Assembly (NCBI RefSeq): GCF_014377975.1
Contig: NZ_JACMOO010000285.1
Coordinates: 1-45,964 of the forward strand
DNA length: 45,964 nt
Reading direction: 5' to 3'
Origin: Ferruginibacter sp.
GTDB lineage: Bacteria; Bacteroidota; Bacteroidia; Chitinophagales; Chitinophagaceae
Numbering within the stretch: the first letter of the stretch is position 1; each line of letters opens with the position of its first letter. Positions 43,663-45,964 of this stretch are shown here, one piece after another. The translations under genes and the position numbers were made by a program. The notes under the pieces were generated by a model, which did not search any database, had not been told where the DNA came from, and was given only the letters and a program-made list of their open reading frames with translations.

Positions 43663-44889
43663 ATGATTACGATTGTTTTAAAACCATTTCACCAAAATGC
43701 AGAAGAGCGTATTGGGATTTTTTTTGACTTTAATTTAAGTCTTGACAGGAAAATAAGAAAAATACATTTTGTGCGTTGGAACAATGCCTTTAAATGCTGG
43801 CACTTGCCAGTAAATTCAGAAAGTTACAATGAGTTGTCTGCAGCCGTAGGGGATGCTGCAGCGATTGACAACAGCCGGTTAAGGTTTTATCTTGAAAAAA
43901 GAAATAAAATTCAGGCAGGCAATCAATTTGCCATTGCAAACAAGAGTGATGCCGTGGCAACAAATAATAACTTTTCGATAAAACGAATTAAGCCACCAGC
44001 ATCGGCCAAATCCCTGATATGGCAGGTAAGTAACGAAAATTTAGAAGAGCTGGCAAAAATGGTACAGCTATTAAAATTACAAGGCAAAAGCGATCGTACA
44101 ATCGATACTTACCGCAGTGAATTTCTGCAGTTGCTTCAAACCATACAAAAAAAGCTGGTGAGCAGCCTTACCACGGAAGAGTTAAAACGGTACATGGTGT
44201 ATGCAATGGAAACGAAAGGCATTTCTGAAAATACCGCCAATAGCCGCTTAAGTGCGATTAAATTTTACTTTGAACAGGTATTGGGCGGGGAGAAATTTTT
44301 TTGGGAGATACCAAGAGCAAAGAAACCGAAGCTATTGCCAAAACTTATCAGCGAAGAAAAAATAATTTTGGGGCTGATGAACGTTGCCAATCTGAAACAC
44401 CGCACGCTGTTGTTACTTGCCTATAGTGCGGGTTTAAGAGTAAGCGAAGTAGTTGGGTTAAAAATAGCGGATATCAACAGCGACCGGATGCAAATTTCCA
44501 TTAATGGAGCCAAAGGCAAAAAAGACAGGATGGTAATGCTAAGCGCATCGATACTGGAATTATTGAGGGAATACTATCAATGCTATAAGCCAAAAGAATG
44601 GCTATTTCAGGGACAGCACAAGGGTGAACATTACAGCAGCCGGTCGGCACAGGAAATTTTTAAATCAGCCTATAAAAATCTGGGGTTGCCGGAGCAATGC
44701 AGCTTTCATAGTTTGCGGCACAGTTTCGCCACCCATTTACTGGAAAACGGAACGGATATCAGCTATATTCAAAGACTGCTTGGGCACAGCGATATAAAAA
44801 CTACATTAATATACGCCCAGGTAAGTAACAGAGATGCAGGAAAAATTGAAAGTCCGCTTGATAAGATACTGCGGAAAAAGAAGGGCTAG
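43663..44889 (+). CDS. Tyrosine recombinase with integron-integrase-like C-terminus
   Basis: A 408-residue recombinase, longer than XerC/D (about 300). An extra N-terminal domain (1-115, with RWNNAFKCWHLPV) precedes the SAM-like core-binding domain (about 125-215) and a full catalytic domain: Arg I in AGLRVSEVVGL, Lys in GAKGKKDRMV, H-x-x-R in FHSLRHSFATHL, His in LLGHSDIKTTLIY and Tyr in IYAQV. The end (AGKIESPLDKIL) matches the 'VRSPLD' tail of integron integrases, but the extra patch of IntI between the Lys hairpin and the H-x-x-R box is missing. It is followed by a terminator and a cluster of related inverted repeats, so it may act on sites there. Function (integration, cassette capture or inversion) is unproven. 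Confidence 0.9.
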   Translation: MITIVLKPFHQNAEERIGIFFDFNLSLDRKIRKIHFVRWNNAFKCWHLPVNSESYNELSAAVGDAAAIDNSRLRFYLEKRNKIQAGNQFAIANKSDAVATNNNFSIKRIKPPASAKSLIWQVSNENLEELAKMVQLLKLQGKSDRTIDTYRSEFLQLLQTIQKKLVSSLTTEELKRYMVYAMETKGISENTANSRLSAIKFYFEQVLGGEKFFWEIPRAKKPKLLPKLISEEKIILGLMNVANLKHRTLLLLAYSAGLRVSEVVGLKIADINSDRMQISINGAKGKKDRMVMLSASILELLREYYQCYKPKEWLFQGQHKGEHYSSRSAQEIFKSAYKNLGLPEQCSFHSLRHSFATHLLENGTDISYIQRLLGHSDIKTTLIYAQVSNRDAGKIESPLDKILRKKKG

Positions 44890-44915
44890 AATTAGATTTC
44901 AGATGTTTTATTTAA

Positions 44916-45083
44916 TATGCGGAAGTTTGCTCAAAACTTGCGTTTTTCCAATTAATCATACATTATTTAATATTTTATACGAAAGTTTAAACTTTCATAT
45001 ATTAATTCCCCGTTTATATATAATTTTAGTAATTAAAAACTTATGCGGTTTTAACATTTTTCAGAAAAATGAACATTCGCATA
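44916..45083. repeat. Cluster of three related inverted repeats downstream of the recombinase
   Basis: Copy 1: TATGCGGAAGTTT (44916-44928) opposed to AAACTTGCG (44934-44942). Copy 2: the perfect palindrome GAAAGTTTAAACTTTC (44981-44996), extending with one mismatch to 44976-45001 (left arm TATACGAAAGTTT). Copy 3: TATGCGG (45042-45048) opposed to CGCATA (45078-45083), with an inner hairpin CATTTTT/AAAAATG (45055-45071). Left arms start 60 and 66 bp apart and share TATRCGRAAGTTT. Such arms are the form of tyrosine-recombinase binding sites, but no core or overlap region is proven. Confidence 0.55.
44920..44947 (+). terminator. Probable terminator of the recombinase gene
   Basis: AAGTTT/AAACTT form a 6-bp stem with loop GCTCA, extended by a CG/CG pair beyond one mismatch, and five T follow directly. 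It starts 31 bp after the stop codon. The same sequence is also copy 1 of the inverted-repeat cluster, so the two readings compete. Confidence 0.5.
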
Positions 45084-45159
45084 TAATTACGTTGGTTGCT
45101 ATTTTAAAGACCCCCACCATTTGACACCATTTTTGACAATTTCAACCATATTAAAAGCA

Positions 45160-45666
45160 ATGGACATCAAAATTATCATAACTGCTATCTTAACTTTTAT
45201 TGCGACGGGAATATTAGCACCATTTAGTAAAGTAATTTTTGAAAAGATATTTTCTGCATATAACCCAGACCCAAAAAAAATAAATTCAGGAATAAAGAAT
45301 ACTCTCCTTTTTGCATTGCGGTATTTAGTGCCAATTGCTAATGTTATATACTTATATATTTCACATAAAGAGGTTGACAAGTTTTTAGTTTTAACGACTG
45401 TTTTTATTTTTTCGGTATTAGTATTAAATATTTCGTTAGACATGTTATTTAAGTTTATGGACAGGTTTTTTATTAATAAAAAGACAGATTTACTTTCTCC
45501 AATAATTTCAATTATTAAAGAATTATTAGATAAGAGTGTAACACATGATAAAGTGCTTATTAAACTAACTGAAGTCCAATATGACCATATAAACATTGCA
45601 AATAAACTCTCCGAGCAAGTTGCATCTATCCCTAAACAGCAAGACCAAAAACAGCAACCAACATGA
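45160..45666 (+). CDS. Orphan small membrane protein
   Basis: A 168-residue protein that I do not recognise. Three hydrophobic segments (about residues 4-24, 47-65 and 74-96: TLLFALRYLVPIANVIYLYI, FLVLTTVFIFSVLVLNISL) are followed by a soluble charged tail (about 110-168) ending KQQDQKQQPT. I use ATG 45160; the frame is open to a TTG at 45121 that adds 13 residues without visible support. The gene is more AT-rich than its surroundings, which suggests recent acquisition. It lies after the recombinase and repeat cluster, the place of a cassette gene. An overlapping minus-strand frame exists but has poor composition. Confidence 0.6.
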   Translation: MDIKIIITAILTFIATGILAPFSKVIFEKIFSAYNPDPKKINSGIKNTLLFALRYLVPIANVIYLYISHKEVDKFLVLTTVFIFSVLVLNISLDMLFKFMDRFFINKKTDLLSPIISIIKELLDKSVTHDKVLIKLTEVQYDHINIANKLSEQVASIPKQQDQKQQPT

Positions 45667-45964
45667 GGTTTTATAATATTGGGGCCTGACCAACAAACAT
45701 CAGCTAAAAGCAAAGCCAGGCATCAGTTTCGGCTTGACCAGCATCTTTAATCTTTAGTACAAACAATGAACTTTTAATTATTAATTTGGCTTCGGTTGCG
45801 GGCAGACGGAAGTTAATATCCCAACATCATAAAGCCCTACCGTTGTACGTCACCCTATTGAACATCCTACACATATACAAGCATCCATGACTTTTGCCGA
45901 CACGACCCAAAGCACAAAGTCAGGCACATTGCAAGGCACACAAAAACGAAACACAAAAGCCAAC
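45667..45964. other. Non-coding region with a short repeat and a T-poor tract
   Basis: No open frame. GGCCTGACCAACA and GGCTTGACCAGCA are imperfect direct repeats near 45682 and 45732. The last 64 bases (45901-45964) contain only three T and are strongly A/C-rich, ending AAAGCCAAC at the window edge. This may be one arm of a long hairpin or a repeat whose other part lies outside the window. Confidence 0.5.

Noticed and set aside
45099-45713. 204-residue minus-strand frame over the orphan gene
   Set aside because: The plus-strand frame has better codon composition, cleaner membrane segments and the same direction as the recombinase.
44890-45964. Canonical integron attI/attC sites
   Set aside because: I looked for RYYYAAC...GTTRRRY pairs; GTTGGTT near 45091 and GCCAAC at the window end come close but do not match, so no integron is called.

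Overview
The window reads as chromosomal DNA of a Bacteroidota bacterium, most likely of the Chitinophagaceae/Chitinophagales. The grounds are an AT-rich genome, a metalloprotease with a C-terminal type IX secretion (T9SS) sorting domain, TonB-dependent and other outer-membrane barrels, tandem DUF2807 proteins, DUF4197, DUF6526 and GH172 families, promoters of the Bacteroidota type (TTTG, 19 bp, TAnnTTTG-like), few Shine-Dalgarno sequences and several TTG starts. The genus assignment is inference.

Layout. 1-2.1 kb: an unknown protein and an IntDOT-like tyrosine recombinase next to the 3' end of a tRNA-Leu(CAA), which looks like the integrase end of an integrated element that continues off the left edge. 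2.2-11.6 kb: core and accessory metabolism (HscB, a saccharopine/alanine dehydrogenase-like enzyme, RNase HI, a B12-binding radical SAM protein, DUF4197, an FAD oxidoreductase, a secreted M43 metalloprotease, a glutamine cyclotransferase lipoprotein). 11.7-17.1 kb: a probable envelope operon (large TPR protein, outer-membrane barrel, HU-like membrane protein). 17.5-27.6 kb: DoxX, a thioesterase, DUF6526, divergent PBP4-like peptidase and CinA, an E2 acyltransferase, an ECF sigma factor with a coupled membrane partner, an LEA-like lipoprotein, the GTPases Der and Era, and initiator tRNA-fMet. 28-31.9 kb: two DUF2807 paralogues and a TonB receptor behind a TPP riboswitch, hence a predicted thiamine or thiamine-precursor receptor. 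32.3-36.3 kb: a phosphorelay cluster of two sensor kinases and a lone receiver. 36.5-43.2 kb: a hydrolase, a NagB-like enzyme and a carbohydrate module (DUF6786 lipoprotein, FAH-family 2-keto-3-deoxy-acid enzyme, FucP-type permease, GH172) that I read as a candidate D-arabinose/D-arabinan pathway. 43.7-46 kb: a second tyrosine recombinase with an integron-integrase-like C-terminal end, followed by a terminator, a cluster of related inverted repeats, an orphan membrane ORF and a T-poor, A/C-rich tract.

Most noteworthy: (1) the right-hand recombinase with its inverted-repeat cluster and orphan gene, which resembles a recombination platform although no canonical attC/attI site is visible; (2) the GH172/FucP/FAH sugar module; (3) the TPP-riboswitch-controlled outer-membrane receptor. 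No CRISPR array, rRNA or complete insertion sequence was seen.
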